A stretch of DNA of 41,677 nucleotides. Source: Erysipelotrichales bacterium. Lineage in GTDB: Bacteria > Bacillota_I > Bacilli_A > RFN20 > CAG-826. The position numbers were made by a program, and so were the translations under genes. Positions 7,769 through 17,849 of the stretch are shown piece by piece. How positions within the stretch are numbered: the first letter of the stretch is position 1; each line of letters opens with the position of its first letter. The notes under the pieces were generated by a model that worked only from the letters and a program-made list of their open reading frames with translations, did not search any database and had not been told where the DNA came from. Location of the stretch: NCBI GenBank assembly GCA_022508535.1, contig JAFLUZ010000015.1:1-41677 (forward strand), given 5' to 3'.

Positions 7769-9552
7769 AATACATTCTCCTTTTTCCATATTGATGATAA
7801 ATAAGTAACACGTTTTTCAAGCCATCCTTTAAAATAAGAACTTGCCTCAATTTGACTTTTGACACTATAAGCTTCTTCAGAATGATAAGTGTGTTGACGT
7901 GTTCCAAGAATTTTCCACTTTTGGAAATTATGCTCAAATTCATCCTTATAAGTTACTGAGATATCATTGATTTGACTATATACGTAATCAATAACTCCAC
8001 TATTTATAAATAATGTCCAATACTCTTTAACTAATTCTTCAAAGAAATCCGCACGTGATAAGAGAAATAGCCATGGATTCATATGATCAAAGAATGTTGA
8101 ATTATATCTTCCTTCAGTAGATAAAGTAATATTTCCTGTTGACCAATCAAAATCCCAAGGTGCACCAAAAGTCATTCTATTATGTTTACTTGTCAAAGAA
8201 AAATCAACATACATATAGTAACTAGAAAAACCAACATCAACATCTTTCATTATTTCTTGTAAGATATAAGAACGAATTAAAGAATCAACATTTATAACAT
8301 TATTTATCGCATCATAAGCATTAGTGAAATTTGATGGAATAATATTGTTATTCTCATCAAGTTTACAATATTCGCCTTTAACCGCTGCGCGATAAAATAT
8401 ATTAAATACATTTGCGGTATATTTACCAATATAATTTAATTGTTCATTTGAATAAATATCACTTTTCACTGCATAGGCTTTTGTTGGTAATTTACCAGTT
8501 TTTCCATTTGAATCAATCGCAGTATATGGAGAGCCATCGACATAAAATACTGGGCCATCCTTATATTCGTCTAATTCTAATAAATATCCAACATCTACAT
8601 TCGTTTCATTTTCCTTTGGTTCATAAATATCAATACGGTTTTTATTGGCTTGTTGTTGTTCTGCTAAAAGATATACTCCATTAAAAACGTTATTAACATA
8701 TAAATTAACATGTTTAAAATCACTAGAGTAATATCCTTTGTTATCCATTAATGACTCTCCTAGCATAAAAGCCGAAGCATTTCTTAACATTGAATAATCA
8801 TAATACTCTGCAAGTAAAACCCAACTTTTTGTTTTGGCACCATCATTTAAACCTAATAGATTTTGCTTTTCATTAAATTTAATTCGGTATGGTTTTTTAG
8901 GCGCTTCCAAAGTCCCATTTCCTCTTAATCGAACCCCTGCATTAACGCCTTCTAATTCATATTTTGATTCACAGTTTGATACTTTTATTGTCGCATCAGT
9001 ATATGAAGTTTTTGAATCAATCCCCGTTGAAGCATTTATATCAATACGTGGAAATCCAACATTTGAAACTACACTTAAATAAGCTTCTTTTGTTTCAACA
9101 ATATTTCCATCTTCATCAACAAAATTAGCTTTTGCTAATTTCGGTTTCGTTTCAACATTTGTTTGAGTATTATTCTCATAAACAACATGTATTCCTTTAG
9201 GAAGTAACCCACTTATTCTTAATTCTTTTTCTTGACCATTATATTGATAAGTTTTATCTTCAAACTTTACTTCGCTTAAATCATAATATTCCATTGTTTC
9301 AGAATAACTATCTTCTAAACAATGTCTCTCTTTTAATCCTTTATTAAATAAATCAGCCTCTTTTACTATTTCCCATTCAGAAAGGGTATGTGTATGAGGA
9401 CGAGGAGGTTTGGTTGTTGATAAACTTTCGCTAGTTTTTTCACTAATGGATGGTGATTCAGGAGTTGAAGGACTATTAGTGCTTGCTGAAATATTACTAG
9501 CACAACTAGTAAGAATAATACTTAGCAATAATACTCCTTTATTTAGTTTCAT
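7765..9552 (-). CDS. CotH-kinase-family lipoprotein
   Basis: 595 residues. Lipobox LTSC (Cys 17) is followed by a long Ser/Thr/Pro linker. After a short beta domain comes a CotH-type domain, recognisable from VRLRGNGT, PKKPYRIKF, LLGL, SWVLLAEYYDYSMLRN, GVYLLAEQ and the DxD-containing FGAPWDFDWSTGN. CotH proteins are atypical, secreted kinases known from Bacillus spore coats and from many surface proteins that display CotH. Outside spores the substrate is normally a secreted or surface protein. RBS AAGGAG lies within the last codons of the upstream vWA gene, three bases before ATG 9552. The operon context suggests that the substrates could be the neighbouring helical-repeat lipoproteins; this is inference. 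Confidence 0.8.
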   Translation of the reverse strand: MKLNKGVLLLSIILTSCASNISASTNSPSTPESPSISEKTSESLSTTKPPRPHTHTLSEWEIVKEADLFNKGLKERHCLEDSYSETMEYYDLSEVKFEDKTYQYNGQEKELRISGLLPKGIHVVYENNTQTNVETKPKLAKANFVDEDGNIVETKEAYLSVVSNVGFPRIDINASTGIDSKTSYTDATIKVSNCESKYELEGVNAGVRLRGNGTLEAPKKPYRIKFNEKQNLLGLNDGAKTKSWVLLAEYYDYSMLRNASAFMLGESLMDNKGYYSSDFKHVNLYVNNVFNGVYLLAEQQQANKNRIDIYEPKENETNVDVGYLLELDEYKDGPVFYVDGSPYTAIDSNGKTGKLPTKAYAVKSDIYSNEQLNYIGKYTANVFNIFYRAAVKGEYCKLDENNNIIPSNFTNAYDAINNVINVDSLIRSYILQEIMKDVDVGFSSYYMYVDFSLTSKHNRMTFGAPWDFDWSTGNITLSTEGRYNSTFFDHMNPWLFLLSRADFFEELVKEYWTLFINSGVIDYVYSQINDISVTYKDEFEHNFQKWKILGTRQHTYHSEEAYSVKSQIEASSYFKGWLEKRVTYLSSIWKKENVL

Positions 9553-9555
9553 TTG

Positions 9556-12171
9556 TTACTCCTTAACTTCTTCTTTTTTTCTAAACCATTCATGTGGCAA
9601 TTTAAAGTTAAACTTACGCACAATAATGTCTAATAAGAATAACACTAAAGCGATAATCATAAATGTTGGTTGAGGATCAATGATGTATTCATCATAGATA
9701 TTCTCATTATCAAGTATATCATCATTAATGGTATAAAGTTTTCCTCTACCATTACTTGCTAATTTTTCTAAGAATTGTGCAGAACCACTTGTATCAACAA
9801 AACAATTAAATTCATCAGAATATGAGAATGTCACATAACTCACTTCTGTCGTAACTTTTGTTCCAACTGTTTTAGATACTTCTACTTTATATACACCAGC
9901 TTGGTTACCAAAATCAGGTATAAGTGTTGAATACACACTTGCCGCAGTTTGCGATAATTCAACAACTTTATTAGATTTATCAGGGTAAGTGATTGATGCT
10001 TTAATATTTCCTATACCTTCAACCGAAGGAGTATTAACCGTCAAAACATTTTGGAAGTTTTTAGTATTAAACTGTATTGATACATCAGATCTTGTAGTAG
10101 TGGCATTCAATAAGTTATTTATAACATTATTAATGAAAGTAATTCCACGTTCATCGTTAAAATATTCACTACTCCAATTGCCACTTAAATCACTCATAAA
10201 TGATGCAACTTTTCCACCTTTTATGCGATTTGACTCATATGTCCATTCAACATAAAGTGGATCACTATTTGCTTGTAAAACAACTGTTGCTTGTGGTTTA
10301 CTTGTAACACCAATATACCCACCCAGATTTGGAAGTGTGGTAATTCCACGCATTACAGCAGTATGTGATTTAATAATTGGTTTTACTGTTCCTTCATTGA
10401 CATATCCCGATTGTAAACTTTGTGTTTCTTCAATCATAATGTTTGCAAGTTCACTTGGTTGATTGACTGAATAGAAATTACCTCCACCAGTATTGGCAAT
10501 TCTTTCCAATTCACTAGCATCAAAATCTTTACCTACTGCGATTGTAGAACATGTGATGCCTGCTGAGCGTAAAGCATTTACTTGCACCATATAACCAGTA
10601 TCATTTGAAACACCATCTGATAAAAAGATTATATGTGTAATTGCTGTTTTATTATAAGTTAATAACTCTTGCTTTGCTAATTCTAAAGCACGGTTATAGT
10701 AAGTACCTGTTTCATTTATATTAGTAATTTTATCAACAGCTGCAAGAATTTTATCTTTACTTGTTAAAGGTGTCATTTCAATTTGGCGTGTTGCCACAGA
10801 GTTAAAAGATATTACTCCCGCGTAATCATTATTACGCATAGAATTAATAGCTTCTTTTACAGCTGCTTTAGTTGGCTCTAAGCGATTAGCATTACGCATA
10901 CTACCGCTGGCATCAACCACAAACATTACACCAATTGGTGCCATAGTATCTTTTTCCATAGTAATAGGTAATACTTCTTCAAATCCTGTACCTGCCATTG
11001 CACCATTGTAATATGTATTACTTCCACCCGTTGTTAATAAATTACCACCATTTGCGACATATTGTTTAATAACTTGATCAAAGCCATTAGGTAATGTAGT
11101 TGTGGATGCATTCATTACAACAACTTCTTTATAATCATCTAATGTTACTTCCATTGCCTTACTTGCTACTTTTACATCAACATCATAGCCACTTGATGAT
11201 AAAAGGGCATTTAATTGAGTACTTTCATTTCCAGTGCCATCAATAATTAAAAGTTTATTATCTAAGGAAATGTTTACTACTGAATAATAAATATTATTTT
11301 CTTCACATGTATCATTTTCTGCTTCGATTGTTGCACAAATATAATATTCCTTTGCCTCAGTAAATGTATGAGTAAAACGAACATTAGTCTCGCGATCACT
11401 AATAAATAATTCACGCGAATCAACAACTTCATCATTAATCGAAAATTTAATTTTACAAATAGTATTCGAAGTACTTTCAATTACGATATCAAAATTAGCT
11501 GGTTCATTTAATAAAACATTATCTGGCTTTTCAATAGCAGTAATTTGAATTTCATTTTCAAATGGTTCATTATCAAAAAGTAATGTATCAATTTGATAGT
11601 AACTATTTGACATTTCACTTGCCTTAAGCAAAGCATTACCATCTGTTTCAATTCCATCTGTTAAAACGACAATTCTTCCACCATTCTCGCCTAAAATGTT
11701 TTGAACATAATTTAGAGCACTTTCGATATTTGTTGTGTGATCTTTTATTCCTAATTTGCTATTAATATAGCTATTATAAACAGAATCATAATTCGTACTT
11801 AATTTTGAAACATATTGACAATCATTAGCAAATGTAACAATACCAACTCGACTTTTTGAAGTGCTATTTTCAAGTGTTTCTTTAATATAACTATCAATTT
11901 TTGCTTTAGAGTTAACACTACTTCTTGAAGCATCAACTAAAATAATTGTGTCATGTGATCTCAAATCATCTTTTTGGATGAGTTTCATATCCGCACAAGT
12001 AAGGGCAATTAAAACTAAAATTACCATATGTAACACCAAAGACACTACTTTATTTCTGACTCGTCTTCTATTTTTCTTTAATCTAAAATATGGAATAAGG
12101 GCAAGAATAACTGCAGGGATTATAAGTAATAATATCCATGAGTTTGCAAATTCAACACTAATATTGCTCAC
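9556..12171 (-). CDS. Membrane protein with two vWA domains and a glutamine-amidotransferase-like domain
   Basis: 871 residues from GTG 12171. That start gives MSNISVEFANSWILLL, the usual beginning of this family, and has GGGGGG nine bases upstream. A TTG at 12195 is the alternative. Two N-terminal transmembrane segments lead to a first vWA domain with MIDAS DASRSS. Next comes an amidotransferase-like segment (LLIIDGTGNES ... VANGGNLLTTGGSNTYY), then a second vWA with DASGSM and a C-terminal transmembrane helix (FMIIALVLFLLDII). The order resembles DUF1355/BatA-related proteins found beside MoxR ATPases. vWA domains bind protein partners through a divalent metal. It overlaps the BatA-like gene by 14 bases. 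The actual process served is unknown. Confidence 0.8.
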   Translation of the reverse strand: MSNISVEFANSWILLLIIPAVILALIPYFRLKKNRRRVRNKVVSLVLHMVILVLIALTCADMKLIQKDDLRSHDTIILVDASRSSVNSKAKIDSYIKETLENSTSKSRVGIVTFANDCQYVSKLSTNYDSVYNSYINSKLGIKDHTTNIESALNYVQNILGENGGRIVVLTDGIETDGNALLKASEMSNSYYQIDTLLFDNEPFENEIQITAIEKPDNVLLNEPANFDIVIESTSNTICKIKFSINDEVVDSRELFISDRETNVRFTHTFTEAKEYYICATIEAENDTCEENNIYYSVVNISLDNKLLIIDGTGNESTQLNALLSSSGYDVDVKVASKAMEVTLDDYKEVVVMNASTTTLPNGFDQVIKQYVANGGNLLTTGGSNTYYNGAMAGTGFEEVLPITMEKDTMAPIGVMFVVDASGSMRNANRLEPTKAAVKEAINSMRNNDYAGVISFNSVATRQIEMTPLTSKDKILAAVDKITNINETGTYYNRALELAKQELLTYNKTAITHIIFLSDGVSNDTGYMVQVNALRSAGITCSTIAVGKDFDASELERIANTGGGNFYSVNQPSELANIMIEETQSLQSGYVNEGTVKPIIKSHTAVMRGITTLPNLGGYIGVTSKPQATVVLQANSDPLYVEWTYESNRIKGGKVASFMSDLSGNWSSEYFNDERGITFINNVINNLLNATTTRSDVSIQFNTKNFQNVLTVNTPSVEGIGNIKASITYPDKSNKVVELSQTAASVYSTLIPDFGNQAGVYKVEVSKTVGTKVTTEVSYVTFSYSDEFNCFVDTSGSAQFLEKLASNGRGKLYTINDDILDNENIYDEYIIDPQPTFMIIALVLFLLDIIVRKFNFKLPHEWFRKKEEVKE

Positions 12172-14020
12172 GGTATTGCACCCCCCATTCCACAATAATT
12201 AATAAAAGTAATGCGATAGCGAAATATTTAGTTAATTTAGAATAGTCGAAAACATTGGCACCTGGCATGCCTTCAATACCTAGTTCTAAATTGACGTATT
12301 TATCAACTGCTAAAGAATCGACAGTATATCTAAAATTACTTTCGCTTGCTGGCGTTTTTACAAATATTTTATCAATAATAATTTTTCCGTTAGACAATAC
12401 TTGTTTAATCTCAAAAATTCCTGGTCGATTTAATTCTACTTCCATAGAATCCTTATAACTTATTGAATTCATAATAACTGAATTATCAAAGAATAATTCA
12501 CTTGTTCTTGTTTTAGCGTTAATTGTTAATTTTTCTCCAACATTATAAATACCTTTATTTGTTGTGGTATTTACACTATACTTCAACATATTTCTAATAA
12601 GCATTACAAAGTTCATCGTAATCGGCAAATTAGAATAGTGAAGATTGAGTGCTAAAATAACAATTTTTGCATTATTATATTCACCAACTAAAAGAATTGG
12701 ATAACCATTACATTCAAGTAGGACATCAAATCCTTCAGTATTTGCTATTACTCTTAATTGAGTTGCTTCAATTTTTGAAGGATTTACATAATCTAAAAGC
12801 GACTTAAATTTTGAATTAGTATTGTTTGTAGTAGACATTGTAAAGTCGCCTGTTACAACATTGCCAACAACTAAATCTAAATTTGGGATATCTTCTGTTG
12901 GGTTAATAAACCACACTGTTCCATCATCTGGTAATTGTTTTGGAACATAACTATCAAATACATATAATTCTTTGTCAGTAAAAACAATCTCTTTTTCTTC
13001 TTTAGGAGTAAAAATATTAACATTTCCATTGGCTTTTAAAGCACTAGACATAAAAGTATTTGTTTTACCTACTAATTCAACCTCATGAATGACATTATCA
13101 TAGTTTTGCTCAAAATAAATGTTATCACTTTCTAAGCTATCTTTAATAGGGTTACTATTATTATCTAATAACTCAATACGCACATTATTATAACTAAAAA
13201 TATCTAAGCCATCGAAAGTAATATCAATTTCTTCATTTGACTTTAAAGATAAATTCTTTGTTTCTATAATCTCATCATCAATTGATAACACTAATTTTGC
13301 ATTAGCGTTTTTGTTATAATTTCCAACGTGCGCAGTAAATATATATTCACCATTTACAAACTCTTTTTGAACATCAGTAATAGCAATATTCCACTCATTG
13401 TTTGAAAAATCCATTACTTTGACATAGCCAGTATTTTTGTATTGGCAATCCGTATAATAATAGACCATCGTTGATGGATTTTCATCAATTACAGTATTGG
13501 CCAACTTAATAGCTTCATCAAAATTACATTCTTCATAAGTTGCCTCAATAGTAGTTAAAGCATATTTAATTAAAGATACTGATGATTCTCTTCTTACTAA
13601 ATAAGTTGGTTCTTCTTTTCCTAAAATAATAGTTAATTTATTTTCATCACTAACACTATTTAAATCTTTTTCGAGTTGCTTTATTGCTCGATCAAGACGA
13701 GTTTCTTTATTATTAGTGGCTTGCATACTATAAGAAACATCTAAAATAATAGCTTTTTCAACTTCACTACTTGAAACTTGCACTGCTGGTTGAATTAAAA
13801 CAGTAGCAATAAGTCCAATAACGCAAATTTGAATTAATAATAATAATGACTTTTGCAACCATTCTAATGGTATTTTTCTTTTACGATATTTTAGACTTAA
13901 TTTCCAAATATATGTGGAGGTAATATTTCGCTTTTGATAACGAGGTTTAATAATATAAATAATTATTAATGCTGGTATACCAATTAACGCTAAAAGACCT
14001 AAGGGGACTAAAATGTACAT
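12158..14020 (-). CDS. BatA-like membrane protein with vWA domain
   Basis: 620 residues. Two N-terminal transmembrane helices (MYILVPLGLLALIGIPALIII and SLLLLIQICVIGLIATVLI) flank a basic loop, the classic BatA N-terminal module. A vWA domain follows with MIDAS DVSYSM. A long extracytoplasmic beta-rich region and a C-terminal helix (FAIALLLLIIVEWGV) complete the protein. It starts in a TAATG overlap with the DUF58 gene and ends inside the next vWA gene, so translation is probably coupled. Family knowledge: BatA proteins work with MoxR ATPases in envelope assembly or stress tolerance. Confidence 0.8.
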   Translation of the reverse strand: MYILVPLGLLALIGIPALIIIYIIKPRYQKRNITSTYIWKLSLKYRKRKIPLEWLQKSLLLLIQICVIGLIATVLIQPAVQVSSSEVEKAIILDVSYSMQATNNKETRLDRAIKQLEKDLNSVSDENKLTIILGKEEPTYLVRRESSVSLIKYALTTIEATYEECNFDEAIKLANTVIDENPSTMVYYYTDCQYKNTGYVKVMDFSNNEWNIAITDVQKEFVNGEYIFTAHVGNYNKNANAKLVLSIDDEIIETKNLSLKSNEEIDITFDGLDIFSYNNVRIELLDNNSNPIKDSLESDNIYFEQNYDNVIHEVELVGKTNTFMSSALKANGNVNIFTPKEEKEIVFTDKELYVFDSYVPKQLPDDGTVWFINPTEDIPNLDLVVGNVVTGDFTMSTTNNTNSKFKSLLDYVNPSKIEATQLRVIANTEGFDVLLECNGYPILLVGEYNNAKIVILALNLHYSNLPITMNFVMLIRNMLKYSVNTTTNKGIYNVGEKLTINAKTRTSELFFDNSVIMNSISYKDSMEVELNRPGIFEIKQVLSNGKIIIDKIFVKTPASESNFRYTVDSLAVDKYVNLELGIEGMPGANVFDYSKLTKYFAIALLLLIIVEWGVQYREQY

Positions 14021-14919
14021 TATTTAATAACCCCCTTTGCATATAATTGTTCAAGAAGTAACTTTTCAATATTTGAATCACTAGAAAGTAACAAATAATC
14101 TACACCACGTGACTTACAGAAATTTTTAATATCAGCTAAATAGTCTTTTACTGCTTGTTGATAAGCTTCATAAGCACCACGTGTTATATTTATTTTTAAA
14201 CTCTTATCAACTATAGAATCAGCGCCTTCAGAATCCATTAAAATATTTCTTCCGTTATAACCAGGATTTAGCTCATCTGAGGATAATATTTGAACAAGCA
14301 TTACTTCTCTTTTGTTATATAAAAGATAATCAACTGCAGATTTAAAATTGCTTTCTGTCAAAAAGTCAGAAACAATAACAGTTAATCCATCATTATGACC
14401 AATACTTGGTGAACTTTTAATCGCTTTTTCAATATCAACTTCACCATTAAATTTAATATTTTCTAAATCATCTAATGCACGATAATAGGCATCTTTACCA
14501 CAAATTACACCAAATTTATCTAATGAACTATCTCCATACATAAACTTGTATGAAATTTTATCCATATTATGAATAGAAATAAACCCAAGAGCCGCCAAAA
14601 CTTTTAGGGCTGTTTCTCTTTTTTTCGTGCCTTCAACACCCATTGATGAAGAACAGTCAATAAAGAATTGCATGTGCATTTGTCTTTCATCAACGAATAA
14701 CTTAATGAAATATTTTTCAAAGCGACTGAAAAGATTCCAGTCAATTCTACGGATGTCATCACCAAGAACATATTCTCTAAAGTCCGCGAATTCAACTGTA
14801 CTTCCATAAGAAGAGGTCTTATGGTTTCCTCCAAAATATCCTTTCATTAATCCCTTCATGTTTAGAGATATAGCCTCTAATTGGGATATAAATTCATCGC
14901 TTATAATATTTCTTTTCAT
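14020..14919 (-). CDS. DUF58 domain protein (MoxR partner)
   Basis: 299 residues, soluble. DUF58 hallmarks are present: YVLGDDIRRIDWNLFSR, with the conserved R-x-I-D-W, followed by FIDCSSSM, a degenerate vWA-type metal site. DUF58 proteins are nearly always encoded next to MoxR ATPases, as here, where the stop of MoxR precedes this start by 14 bases. The RBS is weak (AAGTAG), suggesting reduced or coupled translation. Role in the cell: probably an adaptor that presents clients to MoxR; not established for this species. Confidence 0.85.
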   Translation of the reverse strand: MKRNIISDEFISQLEAISLNMKGLMKGYFGGNHKTSSYGSTVEFADFREYVLGDDIRRIDWNLFSRFEKYFIKLFVDERQMHMQFFIDCSSSMGVEGTKKRETALKVLAALGFISIHNMDKISYKFMYGDSSLDKFGVICGKDAYYRALDDLENIKFNGEVDIEKAIKSSPSIGHNDGLTVIVSDFLTESNFKSAVDYLLYNKREVMLVQILSSDELNPGYNGRNILMDSEGADSIVDKSLKINITRGAYEAYQQAVKDYLADIKNFCKSRGVDYLLLSSDSNIEKLLLEQLYAKGVIK

Positions 14920-14933
14920 AAAAAACTACTTAA

Positions 14934-15986
14934 TTATTTTCCAAATAATCCTTTTCTAGGTTTGCTTTCTTTCTTTTCTTCTACTGTTTCGCTAGATCCA
15001 GTATTTAATTCTTTAATAATCATTTGAATTACATCATCAGTTGATACATGTTCAGTAATTGCATCAAAATTCAATTTAATACGATGACGTAAAACAGGTA
15101 ACGCTAAAGTATTTAAATCTTCATAAGATACATTATATCTTCCGTTCATTAAAGCACGAACTTTAGCAGCAGTAATTAAAGCTTGAGCAGCACGAGGTGA
15201 TGCACCATATCTTAAATATTTAACACTTGCTTTTGCTGGTTTTTCACTTTCAGGTTGTGTAGCAATAACTAAATCCATAGCGTAATCTAAAACATCATTT
15301 GCAACTGGAATAGTTTTAGCGATTTCTCTCATCTCTAATAACTCTTTAGCATTACATGCTGCATCTGCAGTTTCTGCCATTGTCTTTTGTGTCATATTAA
15401 CAATATCTCTTAATTCTGCTTTATTTGGATAAGAGACTAATAATTTAAACATGAAACGGTCCATTTGTGCTTCTGGAAGTGGATACGTACCATCTTGTTC
15501 AATTGGGTTTTGTGTGGCAAGAACAAAGAATGGTTCATCTAATTTTCTTGAAACACCCATAACAGTAACAGTATGCTCTTGCATAGCTTCAAGTAAAGCA
15601 GATTGTGTTTTAGGTGTAGCACGGTTAATTTCATCCGCTAAGATAATGCTACTAAATACAGGTCCTGGTTGGAAACTGAACTTAGAATTACCTTTTTCAT
15701 CTTTAACGATAATATTAGTACCTGTAACATCTGCAGGCATTAAGTCAGGAGTAAATTGAATTCTTGCAAAAGGAAGATCAAATACGCGACCTAATGATCT
15801 AACAAGACGGGTTTTACCTACACCAGGCACACCTTCAAGTAATACGTTACCTCCTGCAATCATTGCAATGACTGTGCCATAAACAACTTCTTTTTGACCA
15901 ATAACATCCTTTTCAATTTGTGCAAAAATATTTTCACATTTTTCTTTGAAATTTAATAATTCTTTTTCACTTACGTTTTTTGCCAT
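14934..15986 (-). CDS. MoxR-family AAA+ ATPase
   Basis: 350 residues. Walker A GVPGVGKT, Walker B ILADEINRA, sensor ATQNPIEQDGTYPLPEAQMDRFMF and arginine-finger region SPRAAQAL are all intact, as expected of MoxR chaperones. The last 25 residues are an extra charged tail ending in KPRKGLFGK. RBS AAGGAGT precedes ATG 15986. MoxR ATPases remodel or mature protein complexes using vWA-domain adaptors; three vWA/DUF58 products follow it directly. It is the second gene of the eight-gene operon. Confidence 0.92.
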   Translation of the reverse strand: MAKNVSEKELLNFKEKCENIFAQIEKDVIGQKEVVYGTVIAMIAGGNVLLEGVPGVGKTRLVRSLGRVFDLPFARIQFTPDLMPADVTGTNIIVKDEKGNSKFSFQPGPVFSSIILADEINRATPKTQSALLEAMQEHTVTVMGVSRKLDEPFFVLATQNPIEQDGTYPLPEAQMDRFMFKLLVSYPNKAELRDIVNMTQKTMAETADAACNAKELLEMREIAKTIPVANDVLDYAMDLVIATQPESEKPAKASVKYLRYGASPRAAQALITAAKVRALMNGRYNVSYEDLNTLALPVLRHRIKLNFDAITEHVSTDDVIQMIIKELNTGSSETVEEKKESKPRKGLFGK

Positions 15987-15998
15987 GTTTTTTACTCC

Positions 15999-17579
15999 TT
16001 ATGCTTTTAACATTTCCAAATATTGTTCAATTGCTTTTCTTACATCTTCAGGAAGATCTTCATGCTCTGCAAGATATTCCAATATTTCTTCATAGCTCTT
16101 ATCAAAGACATCTAAGTAAGGTGTCTCTCCATCAATGACAGTGTCGCTATCTAAATCATCTTCATCAAACTTTGGTGGTGGATTTTCTCCTCCTTCTCCA
16201 TCGCCTTCTTTATCACTTGGATCCTTATCATCAGAATTGTTATTATCATTTCCATTTTCTTTGTCTTTATTTGAATCATTAGAATCATCAGATCCATCGC
16301 CATTATTATCTGGACGTAATCCTTCCAAACTATCTTGGGCATCTTGCATAGCACCATTCATATCAGACCAAAGATCATCTAAAGCATCGTCATCTCCTTG
16401 TTGAGATTCGTGTTCAGAGCCATCTCCTTGATGAGATTCTTTATCTTCATGTATTTTTTCTAGCGCTCTTTGAATCTCATCACTAGCAGAGTCAAATATA
16501 TCATCCAAATCATTTTTTTCTAATCTTTTAACTTTCTTAATACTTAAAGACTGTTTGGAATCATTGAGTAAGCCATCTCTAAAATATTTGATCGCTTCTA
16601 CTAATGCTTCATTCTTTTCTTTAGAAGCTGTTTCTATTGCCAAAGTTAATGCATCTATTAATTCTTGTAAATCTTCCTCGTAGTTTTCACTATTTCTTAA
16701 TTTTTCTTTTAAATTAATCATAGCTATAGCAACGTCAGGAATTTTATCTTCATCTGCGATAGCAGCCAAAATAGCATTGCCTAATTCTTCGGTTAATTCT
16801 GATTGCATTAAACTTCTGCCAATCGAGACTCGTAATTTTTCTTCTTCTATTAATTTTTCTATTTCTTTTCTAGTTCTTTCAATTGCATCAATTTTTTCAT
16901 CAATAGTTTCTAGTTGTTTTAATTCAACTTCCAATTGATCAACGATAACATGTAATTGATCCTTAAATTCTCTATCAACTGCAGACTTTTCAATAAACAC
17001 TCGAAGTTTTTTTAGTAATTCTTCAATAATATCATCTTCATCTAGAGTTGAATCATCAGGAATTGATGGAGGAAGAGTCGAACTAGGTAAAGAAGGATTT
17101 TCAGATGTTGAGCCACTATTTAAATTAGGAAGTGCAAATGAACATAGCCCTAAAACCATTACAACGCCTAATAACACTAATGCTGGTTTTGATAATCTTG
17201 TTTTAAGTGATTTTTCACTAACACTATCTAATTTCTCAATTGCATCTTCTCTTTGTTTTTGATAAATATATTCATCTTTATCTAAATAATCCACCATTGT
17301 AACAACACGTTCATCTAAACCTAATTCATCAACTCGTTTAGCGGTTGTTTTAATAGTAGGTTTATATTTTAAGTTATAAACAATTATACTTGCTGCTATA
17401 CAAGATAAAATACCAAGCAAAATGGTTATTAGAACTTGTTTTGTATGCGCGATAAAAAAGATTAGTGAAAACAAAGTAATAGTCGAAAAAGTAATTATTA
17501 AACCAAATATAATAGACTTAATAATACCTTCTTTTTTTAGTTTTCGTAGATATTTTTCTAACTTTTCTCTTTCTGGCAT
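15999..17579 (-). CDS. DUF4175-like membrane protein with coiled, acidic C-terminus; first gene of the MoxR operon
   Basis: 526 residues. Two adjacent N-terminal transmembrane helices (about 20-45 and 48-68) and a third (about 131-151: ALVLLGVVMVLGLCSF) surround a cytoplasmic loop that contains KRVDELGLDERVVTMVDYL, a motif seen in DUF4175-type proteins of MoxR/Bat clusters. Residues 180-400 are strongly helical and charged (likely coiled coil). A low-complexity Asp/Asn/Ser/Gly-rich linker (about 400-480) and a short acidic helical end follow. RBS AGGAGG precedes ATG 17579. Its promoter carries a LacI-type operator. Function is unknown; it may be the membrane scaffold for the vWA proteins. Confidence 0.65.
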   Translation of the reverse strand: MPEREKLEKYLRKLKKEGIIKSIIFGLIITFSTITLFSLIFFIAHTKQVLITILLGILSCIAASIIVYNLKYKPTIKTTAKRVDELGLDERVVTMVDYLDKDEYIYQKQREDAIEKLDSVSEKSLKTRLSKPALVLLGVVMVLGLCSFALPNLNSGSTSENPSLPSSTLPPSIPDDSTLDEDDIIEELLKKLRVFIEKSAVDREFKDQLHVIVDQLEVELKQLETIDEKIDAIERTRKEIEKLIEEEKLRVSIGRSLMQSELTEELGNAILAAIADEDKIPDVAIAMINLKEKLRNSENYEEDLQELIDALTLAIETASKEKNEALVEAIKYFRDGLLNDSKQSLSIKKVKRLEKNDLDDIFDSASDEIQRALEKIHEDKESHQGDGSEHESQQGDDDALDDLWSDMNGAMQDAQDSLEGLRPDNNGDGSDDSNDSNKDKENGNDNNNSDDKDPSDKEGDGEGGENPPPKFDEDDLDSDTVIDGETPYLDVFDKSYEEILEYLAEHEDLPEDVRKAIEQYLEMLKA

Positions 17580-17689
17580 AATTAATCCTCCTAATTACGC
17601 TTTTTTGCAGTTTACCAATATATAAATACAACAATAAGTCATAGAAATTGATAATCTAATTAAAAAATAAAAATTTTTTATTATTCATA

Positions 17690-17746
17690 GAAACCGCTTT
17701 CTACAACTATACAATTTAATATAACATAATAAGCAAACTTCTTCAA
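17690..17746 (-). promoter_or_regulatory. Promoter and LacI-type operator of the MoxR/CotH operon
   Basis: Minus-strand TTGAAG (17746-17741), 17-base spacer, TATATT (17723-17718). The palindrome GAAACCGCTTTC at 17690-17701 lies downstream of the -10, where a bound repressor would act as a roadblock. The rest of the 270-base gap between 17580 and 17849 holds only the leader, AT-rich DNA and the terminator at 17794-17827. Confidence 0.6.
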
Positions 17747-17793
17747 TCATTAGGAATAATTATTATTCATATTAATATGAATAATTTGCACAT

Positions 17794-17827
17794 AAAAAGG
17801 ATTGAGTCTATCTTTAGATCTCAATCC
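17794..17827 (-). terminator. Rho-independent terminator of the fibronectin-repeat surface protein gene
   Basis: GGATTGAG (17799-17806) pairs with CTCAATCC (17820-17827); the minus strand then reads TTTTTATG. Confidence 0.85.
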
Positions 17828-17849
17828 TTAAAATTAAACATTAAATTTA

